Source: Alloscardovia theropitheci
Lineage (GTDB): Bacteria > Actinomycetota > Actinomycetes > Actinomycetales > Bifidobacteriaceae
DNA: 64,000 bases
Direction of reading: 5' to 3'
Assembly: GCF_004332295.1 (NCBI RefSeq)
Contig: NZ_RXLP01000025.1
Span: forward strand, 1 to 64,000
Shown here: one piece after another, positions 31,253 to 40,625 of the stretch
Numbering within the stretch: the stretch's first letter is position 1
How the letters are laid out: each line of letters starts with the position of its first letter
Notes under the pieces: model-generated
What the model was told of the DNA's origin: nothing
Seen by the model: only the letters and a program-made list of their open reading frames with translations
Databases searched by the model: none
Translations under genes and position numbers: made by a program

Positions 31253-31300
31253 TATGGTGATGGGGTTGAGAATACTTACATTCTCAACCCCATCACCATA
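31253..31300 (+). terminator. Perfect 21-bp terminator
   Basis: TATGGTGATGGGGTTGAGAA and its complement form a 21-bp stem (31253-31273 and 31280-31300), followed by TTTT, after the acyltransferase gene. It may also serve the convergent beta-galactosidase gene. Confidence 0.9.
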
Positions 31301-31381
31301 TTTTCCGGTAGTTATCCCGGTTATCTTGGTAAGTGTTTCATCACACGTAATCTACTCGATATTAACTTACTCGGAATTAAT

Positions 31382-34141
31382 CTACTGGACATTAGCAGAT
31401 TGAGATTGCTCAACAGGAATCTCAATCTGCGTTGTACGCTCGCCATCTGAAACATGAACACGAATAGCTGACGAATTGCTATTCTGAGCCTGCACTACTG
31501 CGAGTGCTTGACCATAATATGTTCCTGTTTCATTCTCTGTATAGGAATCAAAAGTAAATGGCGCTGCACTGCCCAATCCTACAAGCGTTCCGCCATCTAC
31601 ATTTACAGTTAAACGGCCACGTTCCAATGGTTTTACCACGCCATGTTCATCACAGTACTGCAAACGAATAAACGCAAGATGTCCTTTGCGCAGTGCTGGA
31701 ATTGTAGTTTCATGAGACGAAGCCTCGGAGACAATCGAGGTAGCATCATCTGAAATGTCTTGCCTGGAGATAACATCTTCTCCAGCTCCGCCACCAAAAC
31801 TGACATAGCGTGTAATGTCGCCATTAATCGATTCGGCTACAGCACGAAGTTCTGTTGGACCTGTAGCACTCGTCAACGATGTGCGTCCTATTTCATTACT
31901 CTGCTTATCGTATGCTACGGCTTCAATCGTGCCTGGCTCGTAAGCACATGTAAAACGCGCTATGCAATCATTACGCATTTTTTTGCGTCCCACTTCATGT
32001 CCATTGACGAACAATGCCACGCTGAATGCGCGAGCGTAAACTTCAACTTTTGCCTTTTTACCCTCACATCCATCCCAACTCCATGACGGGATAGCATTGC
32101 TCATTTTCCACGCGGATGGCGAATGCTTATCTTTTGTATGATTAACTGGGCAGACAGCGATAAAAGGACCATCCTCTGCTTCCAACGCAACCTTTGTATA
32201 CAATGCCTCACCAAGATCTTGTCCAATTAAATCTATTCGACCCGATCCAGCTGTTCGCCATCCAAAACCATAAGGTCGAGGAGCATAATCAGCGTATTCC
32301 CAAGCACCAACGCCTACTTCTCCCATGTAATCCATTCCAGCCCACACGAAATCGCCCACGAGACGAGGGTTCTTCTTAGCGAGCTCACGGAATCTATAAG
32401 CGTCTGAGCAGAATGTCTCACTTCCTAGGATAAGACGGTTCGGATATTTCTTAAGATCATGACGATATCGCTTGATTCCGTAGTTGTACCCTGCGATATC
32501 CATCGCTGCAAACGCATCCTTGGTTTTCCAATCACACATCGGAAGGGTGGCACCCGTCTTCATAAAGTCTGCGCCAAGTACACCAGCCATGTCATTAAAG
32601 AACTGACTTCCCACAGCCTTGCCGGAGCGCCCAGTCTCATCAGGCACTTGAGCGCCACTTACCGAAGTATCGTTCGTCGCACCACTCGCCGATTCCTTCG
32701 ACGCACTCTTTACTGCATTTTTTGCAGCATTATCCACTTCTGCCTGAGCTTTCACATCTGAATACACGCCCATACCGATAGAGCTCAAGAAATTAAAGAA
32801 AATATTAATTCCGCACGTAACTGGTCGCGTCGCATCAAGCTCGTGAATAAAATCGGTAAGTTGTTGTGTAAGCTCAATACCTCGCTTTTGAGCGGTTTCA
32901 CTTACCTCGTTCCCAGTCGAATACATGATAACGCTAGGATGGCTGCGATCCTTGCGAACCATATCCGTAATATCGTGACGCCACCAATCTTCAAAAAATT
33001 CCACATAATCGTACTGAGTTTTGTGAATATACCAATGATCAATATATTCGTCCATCATAAGCATGCCTAAAGAATCACAAGCGCGCAGCATCTCTTTTGA
33101 GCATGGATTGTGCGCAGAACGAAGTGCGTTATATCCTGCTCGTTGCATTAGAGCGACTTTACGCCATTCAGCATCCTCGTATGCACGGGCACCGAGCACG
33201 CCATTATCGTGATGAATGCACGCACCCTGAACGATAACTCGCTTACCATTAAGAAGAATTCCCTCATTTCCCCATTCAAGTGTGCGAATACCCACTTGTG
33301 TAGTCGCTTCATCCAAAATTGCGTATGTGGCGTGACCGGATAAGTCTTCGTGAGAATCTTGCGCGTCCTGTGTCTTCTCCAGACGAGCACGCAACGTATA
33401 CAAATATGGATGATTTGTATCCCACAGTTGAGCATCATGAACTGTCATCACGACATGTGCTGGAGAATTATCCGTCGAGTCTGCTTCGCCGGTGGCTACG
33501 ACACTCCCCTGGCGATCTGTAAGTTCAAAGATAACGTGTGCAGGTTTGCGAGTTTCTGCAACAGCTGAGATATGTGCTATACGCGCAATTCGTCCCAACT
33601 GCTCTACACCATCAATGCTCTCAGTTGTCATATAAAGACCATCTATATCAATGGCATTATCATATGCATACCACAGCCGAACAGGGCGATAAATTCCTGC
33701 ACCCGAATACCACCGGGAATTTGGTTGATCGGCATTTCTAGCGATTACTCGTAAACGATGCGGTTTGCCATCGCGTAATTGTTCGGAAATATCTACCGTA
33801 AAATTCGTATATCCATATGGACGATATGCAATTTCTCGATCATCAAGATAAACGCGAGCATGCTGGTATACGCCTTCAAATTCAAGTACATAAATTCCTT
33901 TATCAGCACCATCATCGATTGATTGTGTTACGTCTGCACATTCCTCTAAGTCAGCGAGTGAAATTGTGCGCACGTACTCATAATCTCGACCGTCATACCA
34001 ACCAGAATTAATACCGCTAATTGCCTGCTCATAGCGTGGTTCACTGAGCATTGCATCGTGAGGGATAGTCACATCTTGCCACACCTCATTGCTATCAAGA
34101 TGGCGATATGCCCATTGTGTGTGAAGAGTTACTGAACGCAT
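31382..34141 (-). CDS. GH2-family beta-galactosidase
   Basis: 919 residues with no signal peptide, hence cytoplasmic. It has a sugar-binding domain (NSRWYSGAGIYRPV), an immunoglobulin-like middle and a TIM barrel with the GH2 signature NALRSAHNPCS, acid/base Glu in STGNEVSE (near residue 410) and nucleophile Glu in LGSETF (near residue 575). The C-terminal third carries an Ig-like domain (GRKKMRNDCIARFTCAYEPG). GH2 enzymes cleave beta-galactosides such as lactose or milk and mucin oligosaccharides. A poorly conserved Ala/Ser-rich insertion near residues 465-505 may be a loop specific to this protein. No regulator is adjacent except the LytTR pair further along. Confidence 0.93.
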   Translation of the reverse strand: MRSVTLHTQWAYRHLDSNEVWQDVTIPHDAMLSEPRYEQAISGINSGWYDGRDYEYVRTISLADLEECADVTQSIDDGADKGIYVLEFEGVYQHARVYLDDREIAYRPYGYTNFTVDISEQLRDGKPHRLRVIARNADQPNSRWYSGAGIYRPVRLWYAYDNAIDIDGLYMTTESIDGVEQLGRIARIAHISAVAETRKPAHVIFELTDRQGSVVATGEADSTDNSPAHVVMTVHDAQLWDTNHPYLYTLRARLEKTQDAQDSHEDLSGHATYAILDEATTQVGIRTLEWGNEGILLNGKRVIVQGACIHHDNGVLGARAYEDAEWRKVALMQRAGYNALRSAHNPCSKEMLRACDSLGMLMMDEYIDHWYIHKTQYDYVEFFEDWWRHDITDMVRKDRSHPSVIMYSTGNEVSETAQKRGIELTQQLTDFIHELDATRPVTCGINIFFNFLSSIGMGVYSDVKAQAEVDNAAKNAVKSASKESASGATNDTSVSGAQVPDETGRSGKAVGSQFFNDMAGVLGADFMKTGATLPMCDWKTKDAFAAMDIAGYNYGIKRYRHDLKKYPNRLILGSETFCSDAYRFRELAKKNPRLVGDFVWAGMDYMGEVGVGAWEYADYAPRPYGFGWRTAGSGRIDLIGQDLGEALYTKVALEAEDGPFIAVCPVNHTKDKHSPSAWKMSNAIPSWSWDGCEGKKAKVEVYARAFSVALFVNGHEVGRKKMRNDCIARFTCAYEPGTIEAVAYDKQSNEIGRTSLTSATGPTELRAVAESINGDITRYVSFGGGAGEDVISRQDISDDATSIVSEASSHETTIPALRKGHLAFIRLQYCDEHGVVKPLERGRLTVNVDGGTLVGLGSAAPFTFDSYTENETGTYYGQALAVVQAQNSNSSAIRVHVSDGERTTQIEIPVEQSQSANVQ

Positions 34142-34246
34142 ATACTGTCCTTGAATCTGTATATCTAAAGGTTTAAATTAATTTCTTTTAATTAAATCGT
34201 GCAAAAATGCTCAAGGCTATAGCCTTATTGTACGAATGAAGAGGAT

Positions 34247-34294
34247 AGTTCTCTAGTATTCTCAGCTTAAAAACCTGCACAATACTAGAGAACT
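34247..34294 (-). terminator. Terminator of the GH3/membrane-protein unit
   Basis: AGTTCTCTAGTATT (34247-34260) pairs perfectly with AATACTAGAGAACT (34281-34294). Confidence 0.75.
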
Positions 34295-34354
34295 TTCCTT
34301 CATTTCAGATATTTTTATATCGATTATCGCTTCATTAATGACTCATTTAGCGAT

Positions 34355-34858
34355 TTACTTCTTGGCTGGAGAATCCTGTACTGCTTCATCGTGTTTAACA
34401 CTCATGCTCGTACGTGACATAAATGATTCCACGATTAAAAGCAATACGGCTATTACATACCCTACAAGTGCAGCAATAGTCATGTTCATTGCTACATCTT
34501 CAGCAGCAGGATGATTGACAGGAATAAAATAAATATCTGCCACTAGCGGCATACGCCTCACAAGGAGAAATGCGAGTGCCGCGCAAATGCTTGCTATGGA
34601 CACGATTAACAACCCGTCGCTGATGATAGAACGAAGTGAAGGCATGCCTTCTACCGCGATCTTATTGCCACGAATCATCAATGCAACATCTGCAGTTAAC
34701 GCCACGACAGCGAGAATAGACAGACCAATTGCTGGATAATTTATGGCATTTCCTGCCAAGAATCCTGTGGTACCGCTGACGATAACAATGATCAAGGCAG
34801 CCAGTGTAGCAACGGCAGCGATAATCTCACGCCATGATTTTTTCATGAAAGTAGCCAT
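34355..34858 (-). CDS. Four-helix membrane protein coupled to GH3
   Basis: 167 residues. Four hydrophobic helices are visible (around residues 12-35, 42-62, 80-100 and 125-145), with a short basic C-terminus. It starts two bases after the GH3 stop, so the ribosome binding site AAAGGAA lies inside the end of the GH3 gene and the two are translated together. It probably associates with the membrane-anchored GH3 enzyme. No family was recognised. Confidence 0.75.
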   Translation of the reverse strand: MATFMKKSWREIIAAVATLAALIIVIVSGTTGFLAGNAINYPAIGLSILAVVALTADVALMIRGNKIAVEGMPSLRSIISDGLLIVSIASICAALAFLLVRRMPLVADIYFIPVNHPAAEDVAMNMTIAALVGYVIAVLLLIVESFMSRTSMSVKHDEAVQDSPAKK

Positions 34859-34860
34859 GT

Positions 34861-37800
34861 CTAGTTCCTTTCCTTAGATGTGACGGATGAATTATCGTTA
34901 TGGTCTTCAACGATCGACTCGCCAGCAGAAGTTTCGTGAGACTTCACACCACGTATGATACCCTTGCGAGCGCGCATGATACTGATAATGTATCCAGCTA
35001 ATCCTGCTAATACCATGGCACCTGCAACTACCAAAGCCACAATGTATCCTATACGCCATGAGGTCATTACATTAACTGTGTGGGTACTTGAGTTAACACC
35101 GTTAAGAGCTGCTGAGTTTGCAAGCGCATACAGTGCATAATGCAAGTTCTGCTTAATCGCAAGCAGCATGTCACGGTCTCCCGACAGTCCTTCCACAGTC
35201 CAGTAGTCAATTCCTTGTGGACCAAATCCACAGAATGCAACCGTTCCTGCGAGCGTGGACTCCTTTGGAGCAGCTTTCAACGAGATAGATGTAAAGTCAG
35301 TTACGTTATATCCCTTGAAGCCCCATTCATCGCGCAAAATATCGACCATCACTGAACGATTAGCACTTGGAGCTACTGCACCTATGCGGTTGTAAGACGT
35401 CATAACGCCGCGAGCACCTTCACCATATCGCTTATCCTTATTCTTATCTTGCGAGAATGATGCTGGTTGACCGTTGCCTTCGAATGCTTGTTGGAAATTA
35501 CGCAATTCAAGCTCGCGTGCTTTCTGCTCGTTCATAAACACAGCGATACCCGAACGGTTAATTTCCTGATCGTTAAACGCCAAATGCTTGACGTTTACCA
35601 ATGTTCCCTTACTCTGGGCGCCTTGAACTACAGCACTACCCGTGTAACCAGAGAGCACCGGATCTTCAGAGTAATATTCCACACCGCGACTGTTGTAAGC
35701 ATGACGGTGCAGGTTCATTGCAGGGCCAATCATAATAGGAAGATTGAGTACCAAAGTGCTCTCGCCCATGAGGATTTGCCCATTTTCATAAGCAAGTTCC
35801 TTATTCCACGTGTATGCGAGATTAACAGGTGAAGGAGCTACACGCGTTGCTTTGTTATACTTCTCACCATCAGCATATGGCGTTCCTTGATACTGACCTT
35901 CAGACAGAAGATGCGAATCAGAACCGCCTGGCCCATCATCAGATGTCATGTCTGGAAGCCCGATTGAAGGCATTCCACCAATTGCGTGGAAAGCGTTAGC
36001 CGCAAAATCGAGATATTCTTGCAGCGTTACCTTATCAATGAGCTCGCCCCAACGTTCATCATCGTAAGAAGCGCCCTTCATATCATTGATGGTCAGTGAG
36101 CTAGACTTATCGCCAAACTTAATATCAGATGTATCTTCATTCTTCTTGAGCTTGATAAAATCATTGCCTAAAAGTTCAGCTAAGCGTCCAGTAGCTTCTA
36201 ATCCTTCATATGTGTGAGGGTACGTTCCTTCCCAATTACTACGTGACAGATACGTTACAGTTCCTGGCTGGAATGCGTTGAAATCAGTAGCATAGTCACC
36301 CTCAGAAAGTTTATTCGTAATCTTCTGTCCTGACTTTGATACAGCGAAGGTTACTGAATCAACATCACCATCTACATCCCACTGTTGAACGGTATCGTCA
36401 ACCACGCTTTGGGAATTAGCTGTGCGAGATGACTGATTATTTGTAACTGTATCTGTCATTTCAGGTTGAATTCCTTGAGCAGATAATACGTTATTAAGTG
36501 CTTCATGGACGTTATCACCTAGCGAGAAATAATAACGACCTGGATCCATAATGAAAGTCTTTGCCGTCTTCGCATCGTAGCTTGCAAGAACCGATAGATC
36601 CACTTTCATCTCAATAGTTTGAGATTCTCCAGGCTGTAAGATATCAGTCTTTTCAAAATCTATAAGCTCAATAGCTGACTTTTCTACACCGTTATCCCTG
36701 TCATACTGCGTATAAGGAGCGCTCGCATAAAGTTGAATAGGTGTCTTACCAGCAACTTTTCCTGTGTTAGTTACGGTGACGCTTGCAGTAGCTGACTTCT
36801 TATCACCGTTGACCTGAACAGAATTGAGCTTACGCTCAAACGTTGTATAGCTCAGTCCATAACCAAATGGATACGTTACTTCGTTGTTATAGTCCCACGT
36901 ACCATCGCTCGTCGCAACTGTACCATCTGCAGCCGCGTATGTGCCGGCAGATGCCTGTGCGCCACCGCGACCACTGACGATATCTGCGTAACGAGTTTCG
37001 TAATAACGATAACCGGTGTAAATTCCTTCTGCCTGAATGAGGTATGAGTTCACTGCAGCATCTTCACTGAAGTCATGCGCATTTTTCCATGGAATATTTC
37101 CATAGTTTGCCATTGCAGGGGCTAGAGCCGAATTCTTTGCAAATACGTCTCCTAATGCACCAGAAGGATTAACCGTTCCATTGAGAGTGTCAGCCACGCC
37201 GTAGAATCCGTATGCACCTGGGAAGCCAATCCACATAATTGCATCGATATTTGCGTCATCTTGCAAATTTGCAATTTCCATTGGATTTGTAGAATTCACG
37301 AGAACGATAACTTTCTTGAAGTTTGCTTCTGCTTCGTGAATAATCGCCATTTCCTCATCAGAAAGACTCAAGATATTACCGGTTACAGTATGCACTCCAT
37401 CAGCTAATCCTGCCTGCCCTGGAGTATATCCATCACCGTTTTCACCAGCTGGACGACCTACTACGACAACCGCAGCATCATTGTAATCCTTATATTCAGA
37501 TGCATAGTTAGGGTTGAGACGCTTGAGCTCATTAAGACTCAATTCATGTGGATTATTGTAAGAAGTAATGGATTCATACTCCGGGATAAGACCGCTACCA
37601 AACTTTGGCTTTGTCCATTTCTGCCCTTTGAAATACGATTCATATGCAGAAAGCATAGAAGGGTTAATCTGGAAACCCTTCTCCTTAAAAGCTTCAGTAA
37701 TTTGGACTGTGGAATATCCATCAGCAATCGATCCGCCAGAGCTTCCATATACAGGGGCATAGCTTCGTACACCAAACATCGTAATTTTTGCATTCTTGCT

Positions 37801-38097
37801 TAGTGGCAATGCTTGGTTATCATTCTTTAAGAGAACATTTGTTTCCTCGCCCTCTTTAAGAGCGAAATTCTTGAAACCATCATATGCTTCTTTCGCCGTC
37901 TTGAACGACGACTGATAGTTCCACGTATCTTTATCATTCTTCGTCGATTGTGTTACGGTACGCTGAGACCTCGTGCCTAATGCTGCGTCGACAGATGTGC
38001 GATACATTTCAAGTGTTACCGCAGCTACCATAGCTAGCGATAGTAGTAACGCTCCAATTGCGGTTATACCACGCCAAATTCGCGAATGGCTTGCCAT
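34861..38097 (-). CDS. Membrane-anchored, domain-permuted GH3 beta-glucosidase
   Basis: 1078 residues. A helix at residues 10-30 anchors the N-terminus, and a second helix near 1020-1045 lies before the cytoplasmic tail. The GH3 domains are in reversed order: first the C-domain (TNVLLKNDNQALPL, FGVRSYAP, FGYGLSYTTF), then a fibronectin-like part, then the TIM-barrel domain (GPAMNLHRHAYNSRGVEYYS, NVKHLAFNDQE, GVMTSYNRIG) with the catalytic Asp in GYNVTDFTS (near residue 931). Permuted GH3 enzymes are known from bifidobacteria and gut or rumen bacteria. Here the enzyme should act outside the cell. The LytS/LytTR pair upstream may control it, and the four-helix protein downstream is coupled to it. 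Confidence 0.9.
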   Translation of the reverse strand: MASHSRIWRGITAIGALLLSLAMVAAVTLEMYRTSVDAALGTRSQRTVTQSTKNDKDTWNYQSSFKTAKEAYDGFKNFALKEGEETNVLLKNDNQALPLSKNAKITMFGVRSYAPVYGSSGGSIADGYSTVQITEAFKEKGFQINPSMLSAYESYFKGQKWTKPKFGSGLIPEYESITSYNNPHELSLNELKRLNPNYASEYKDYNDAAVVVVGRPAGENGDGYTPGQAGLADGVHTVTGNILSLSDEEMAIIHEAEANFKKVIVLVNSTNPMEIANLQDDANIDAIMWIGFPGAYGFYGVADTLNGTVNPSGALGDVFAKNSALAPAMANYGNIPWKNAHDFSEDAAVNSYLIQAEGIYTGYRYYETRYADIVSGRGGAQASAGTYAAADGTVATSDGTWDYNNEVTYPFGYGLSYTTFERKLNSVQVNGDKKSATASVTVTNTGKVAGKTPIQLYASAPYTQYDRDNGVEKSAIELIDFEKTDILQPGESQTIEMKVDLSVLASYDAKTAKTFIMDPGRYYFSLGDNVHEALNNVLSAQGIQPEMTDTVTNNQSSRTANSQSVVDDTVQQWDVDGDVDSVTFAVSKSGQKITNKLSEGDYATDFNAFQPGTVTYLSRSNWEGTYPHTYEGLEATGRLAELLGNDFIKLKKNEDTSDIKFGDKSSSLTINDMKGASYDDERWGELIDKVTLQEYLDFAANAFHAIGGMPSIGLPDMTSDDGPGGSDSHLLSEGQYQGTPYADGEKYNKATRVAPSPVNLAYTWNKELAYENGQILMGESTLVLNLPIMIGPAMNLHRHAYNSRGVEYYSEDPVLSGYTGSAVVQGAQSKGTLVNVKHLAFNDQEINRSGIAVFMNEQKARELELRNFQQAFEGNGQPASFSQDKNKDKRYGEGARGVMTSYNRIGAVAPSANRSVMVDILRDEWGFKGYNVTDFTSISLKAAPKESTLAGTVAFCGFGPQGIDYWTVEGLSGDRDMLLAIKQNLHYALYALANSAALNGVNSSTHTVNVMTSWRIGYIVALVVAGAMVLAGLAGYIISIMRARKGIIRGVKSHETSAGESIVEDHNDNSSVTSKERN

Positions 38098-38271
38098 CTT
38101 TCATCCTCCTCGATTTGTGGGCGTTGTGGCACTTGCCTCGTGCCAGTTTTGCTCACTATTAGTATGCGAGAGAGAATCCTAATGTTCTAGTCATTCTTCG
38201 CAAACGACATAAAATGCATCTCAAAATGCTTTAACTAAATTATTTCCATACGGTATGCGCGCGTCCCGCGT

Positions 38272-39573
38272 TCATCTCACTGGAATGAGAAGAGACAAAG
38301 TAAAGATATTATCATCCGTCGAAATCGCCATCACCCCGCCATATCGCTGGGTAATCATGCGGATTGATCGAGTACCGAAACCATGGTATGCATCATCACC
38401 AGTAGTTGTGCGCGGTAAATCATCCACAAATTCGACAGTTCCCTCAAAAGGATTTTTTACGACGACAGCAATCATTGCACGATTTTGTCTCACATCCAAG
38501 GAAATGTATCGTTTCTCTTCCTCGAGATGACTCACTGCTTCAATCGCATTATCCAATGCATTTCCAAAAAGTGCATAAATATCATGAGAACGCACGAAAT
38601 ACAAAAGTTTTCCATCTACGATGCGTTCAAAACGAATCTTTCGTTTCTCGCAAATCAACGATTTTTCCTGCAAAACGACATCAAGAGTATCATTGCCAGT
38701 ATCGACCGTTGAGTCGTAAATATTAAGCATTTCCTGCAATTCTGCTTGCTCTTGCGGATCTATGAGACGACCTAACGATCCTAATTGTTTTTTAACATCA
38801 TGTGTTTTGATATTAATCAGATCAATTACTTCTTTCGAACTAGCTAGTTGCTTCCTCTGTTCGGCAAGCATGCGTTCAAGGACCAAAGAATTATTCTCAG
38901 CATGATGACGTTTCATCATTTGTAATAAAAGCATCATGAAGAAAAAGCTACTAACAAGATCGAAAAGCGCGAAAACAAATCTCACTTCGCTCGTAGTATC
39001 CAATGCCAAGGATTCGAAAGCGTTCGTCAATATATTTGCGCATACCAACATTCCTCCCGTAAGGGGTATGAATGAGCGGTAATTCATATGAAAATCGCTA
39101 AAACGCAAAAGCCGAGCAAAACACCACCATCCCAGGATAAAAATTGGGATAAGAGAAAGGACGTACATATATGAGCCACATTGAAGCGATAAGTGCGCGG
39201 TATCGCTTATACCATAGCCGATTAACGATGCAGCACGATAACAACAATGTTGGAGAATTCCAGCAGCAATTGTCACAACTAAAGCCTGCTCGCTGTCGAT
39301 TGCCCAGCATAACACAGCGCACGCAACGATAAGAGCAAAGAACACGATGTAATGAACAATAGATGTAGCAAGTGTCACAGGGAAAATATGATTCCAGCCC
39401 CATAAGAAAATAGTTACTAGGGCAACGGCTCCTGCCATACGTGCGGCAAAATAACTACGCCGTGGCATATGTCCTGCGCACAATACGAGCGAGATAAGAA
39501 ATTCAAAACCAAAACCGGTATCTGCTAAGAAGGACGCAGATATCTCTACTATGGCGTTCACTATGGTATTCAT
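38272..39573 (-). CDS. LytS/AgrC-like sensor histidine kinase
   Basis: 433 residues. Six membrane helices occupy the first 210 residues. The cytoplasmic part lacks a canonical H-box with HxxxE context but has a coiled region with LINIKTHDVKKQLGSL, in which the His probably is the phosphorylation site as in GHKL kinases. The N box (NALDNAIEAVSHLE) and G box (HGFGTRSIRMI) of the ATPase domain follow. It overlaps the response regulator gene by four bases, so the two are coupled. The kinase probably detects a peptide or surface signal and controls the GH3 genes or itself. Confidence 0.9.
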   Translation of the reverse strand: MNTIVNAIVEISASFLADTGFGFEFLISLVLCAGHMPRRSYFAARMAGAVALVTIFLWGWNHIFPVTLATSIVHYIVFFALIVACAVLCWAIDSEQALVVTIAAGILQHCCYRAASLIGYGISDTAHLSLQCGSYMYVLSLIPIFILGWWCFARLLRFSDFHMNYRSFIPLTGGMLVCANILTNAFESLALDTTSEVRFVFALFDLVSSFFFMMLLLQMMKRHHAENNSLVLERMLAEQRKQLASSKEVIDLINIKTHDVKKQLGSLGRLIDPQEQAELQEMLNIYDSTVDTGNDTLDVVLQEKSLICEKRKIRFERIVDGKLLYFVRSHDIYALFGNALDNAIEAVSHLEEEKRYISLDVRQNRAMIAVVVKNPFEGTVEFVDDLPRTTTGDDAYHGFGTRSIRMITQRYGGVMAISTDDNIFTLSLLIPVR

Positions 39574-40430
39574 ACGTTTCCTTGCCCTATCGCTAGCGCA
39601 AATTTCTCCATAAACTCCTTTTTAAAGGCGCGCCCTATAGGGATTTGCACGTTATCCGTCATAATGAGCACATTACCTCTCACCTGCTCGATGTAATGCG
39701 AATTGACGATGAATGCCTTCGCACTGCGGATAAACCCATGCCCTTCCAGTTTCGCTAAAGCAGCGGTAAGTGTAGCAGATTCAGAAATAACACCCTGACT
39801 GGTCACATACCGTAATGTATGCCCGCGTACCTCGATGTAATAGATATCGCGCAATTTAAGTCGCGTCATACCACCTTGATGCGATAGAAAGATTGCTTCA
39901 TCTTGCGACTGGACGATACGCATTACACGATCCATTTTGCGTGAGAAATCAGCAAAATTATATGGTTTAACGATGTAATCGAGAGCATCAACTTCATATC
40001 CATGAGCTGCAAACTGCGCCATACTTGTTACAAAAATGAGTAGAACAGCCGGATCTAAACTACGCAGTCGCCGCGCCGCTTGTAAACCGTTCATATTAGG
40101 CATATCAATATCCATGAAAACGATATCGTACGTAGAATTATAGCTTTCCAAGAATCGTGTAGCTTCAGGAAAATAGGTGATATTAAGCTGCTGATTGTGC
40201 ACATTATTTGGCGTTCTTGAGTGCTTTATGCTGTGATCTTTCTCAGATACTTCTCCATGCGAAAGCATTGTGGGCAACGGATTAACAATGCTTTCAGCGC
40301 CAGAATCATGATAGTTTTCATGGTGCGAATCCTCTTGACCCGTATATTGAGAACGCATATAGAGAGATAGGCTCCGCACGAGAAATTGAGCTGCATTTTC
40401 ATCGTCTTCAACGATAGCGACGTTTAGCAT
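39570..40430 (-). CDS. LytTR-family response regulator
   Basis: 286 residues. The receiver domain has acidic residues near residues 8-9 (IVEDDEN), the phospho-acceptor Asp in DIVFMDIDMPNMNG, and Lys in YIVKPY. The C-terminal LytTR domain follows (IYYIEVRGHTLRYVT, FIRSAKAFIVNSHYIEQV). A receiver insertion of about 50 residues near position 35-80 (RSQYTGQEDSHHENYHDSGA) is unusual. The first gene of a two-gene operon with the sensor, it lies downstream of direct repeats at 40470-40557 that may be its own binding sites. Confidence 0.92.
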   Translation of the reverse strand: MLNVAIVEDDENAAQFLVRSLSLYMRSQYTGQEDSHHENYHDSGAESIVNPLPTMLSHGEVSEKDHSIKHSRTPNNVHNQQLNITYFPEATRFLESYNSTYDIVFMDIDMPNMNGLQAARRLRSLDPAVLLIFVTSMAQFAAHGYEVDALDYIVKPYNFADFSRKMDRVMRIVQSQDEAIFLSHQGGMTRLKLRDIYYIEVRGHTLRYVTSQGVISESATLTAALAKLEGHGFIRSAKAFIVNSHYIEQVRGNVLIMTDNVQIPIGRAFKKEFMEKFALAIGQGNV

Positions 40431-40469
40431 TGCAACTCCTTACTCATCCTCGTGTCTGTCTGTACCTGT

Positions 40470-40557
40470 TTTAGCACTGTGCCGACTTAGCACAGTGCCT
40501 GTTTAGCACTGTGCATCTCACTGTTCCAACCAATAGCTGTACTGATTTAGCACGTCG
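40470..40557 (-). repeat. TTAGCAC direct repeats upstream of the LytTR operon
   Basis: TTAGCACTGTGC (from 40471), TTAGCACAGTGC (from 40487), TTAGCACTGTGC (from 40503) and TTAGCAC (from 40547). The first three are 16 bp apart. Each also has the near-palindrome GCACTGTGC or GCACAGTGC. Confidence 0.65.
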
Positions 40558-40625
40558 ATTTGGTACAGGCCAATCTACTTAGTGATATCTATTGTAACGT
40601 GCCCATCGTCTTGACAATCCTCGCT

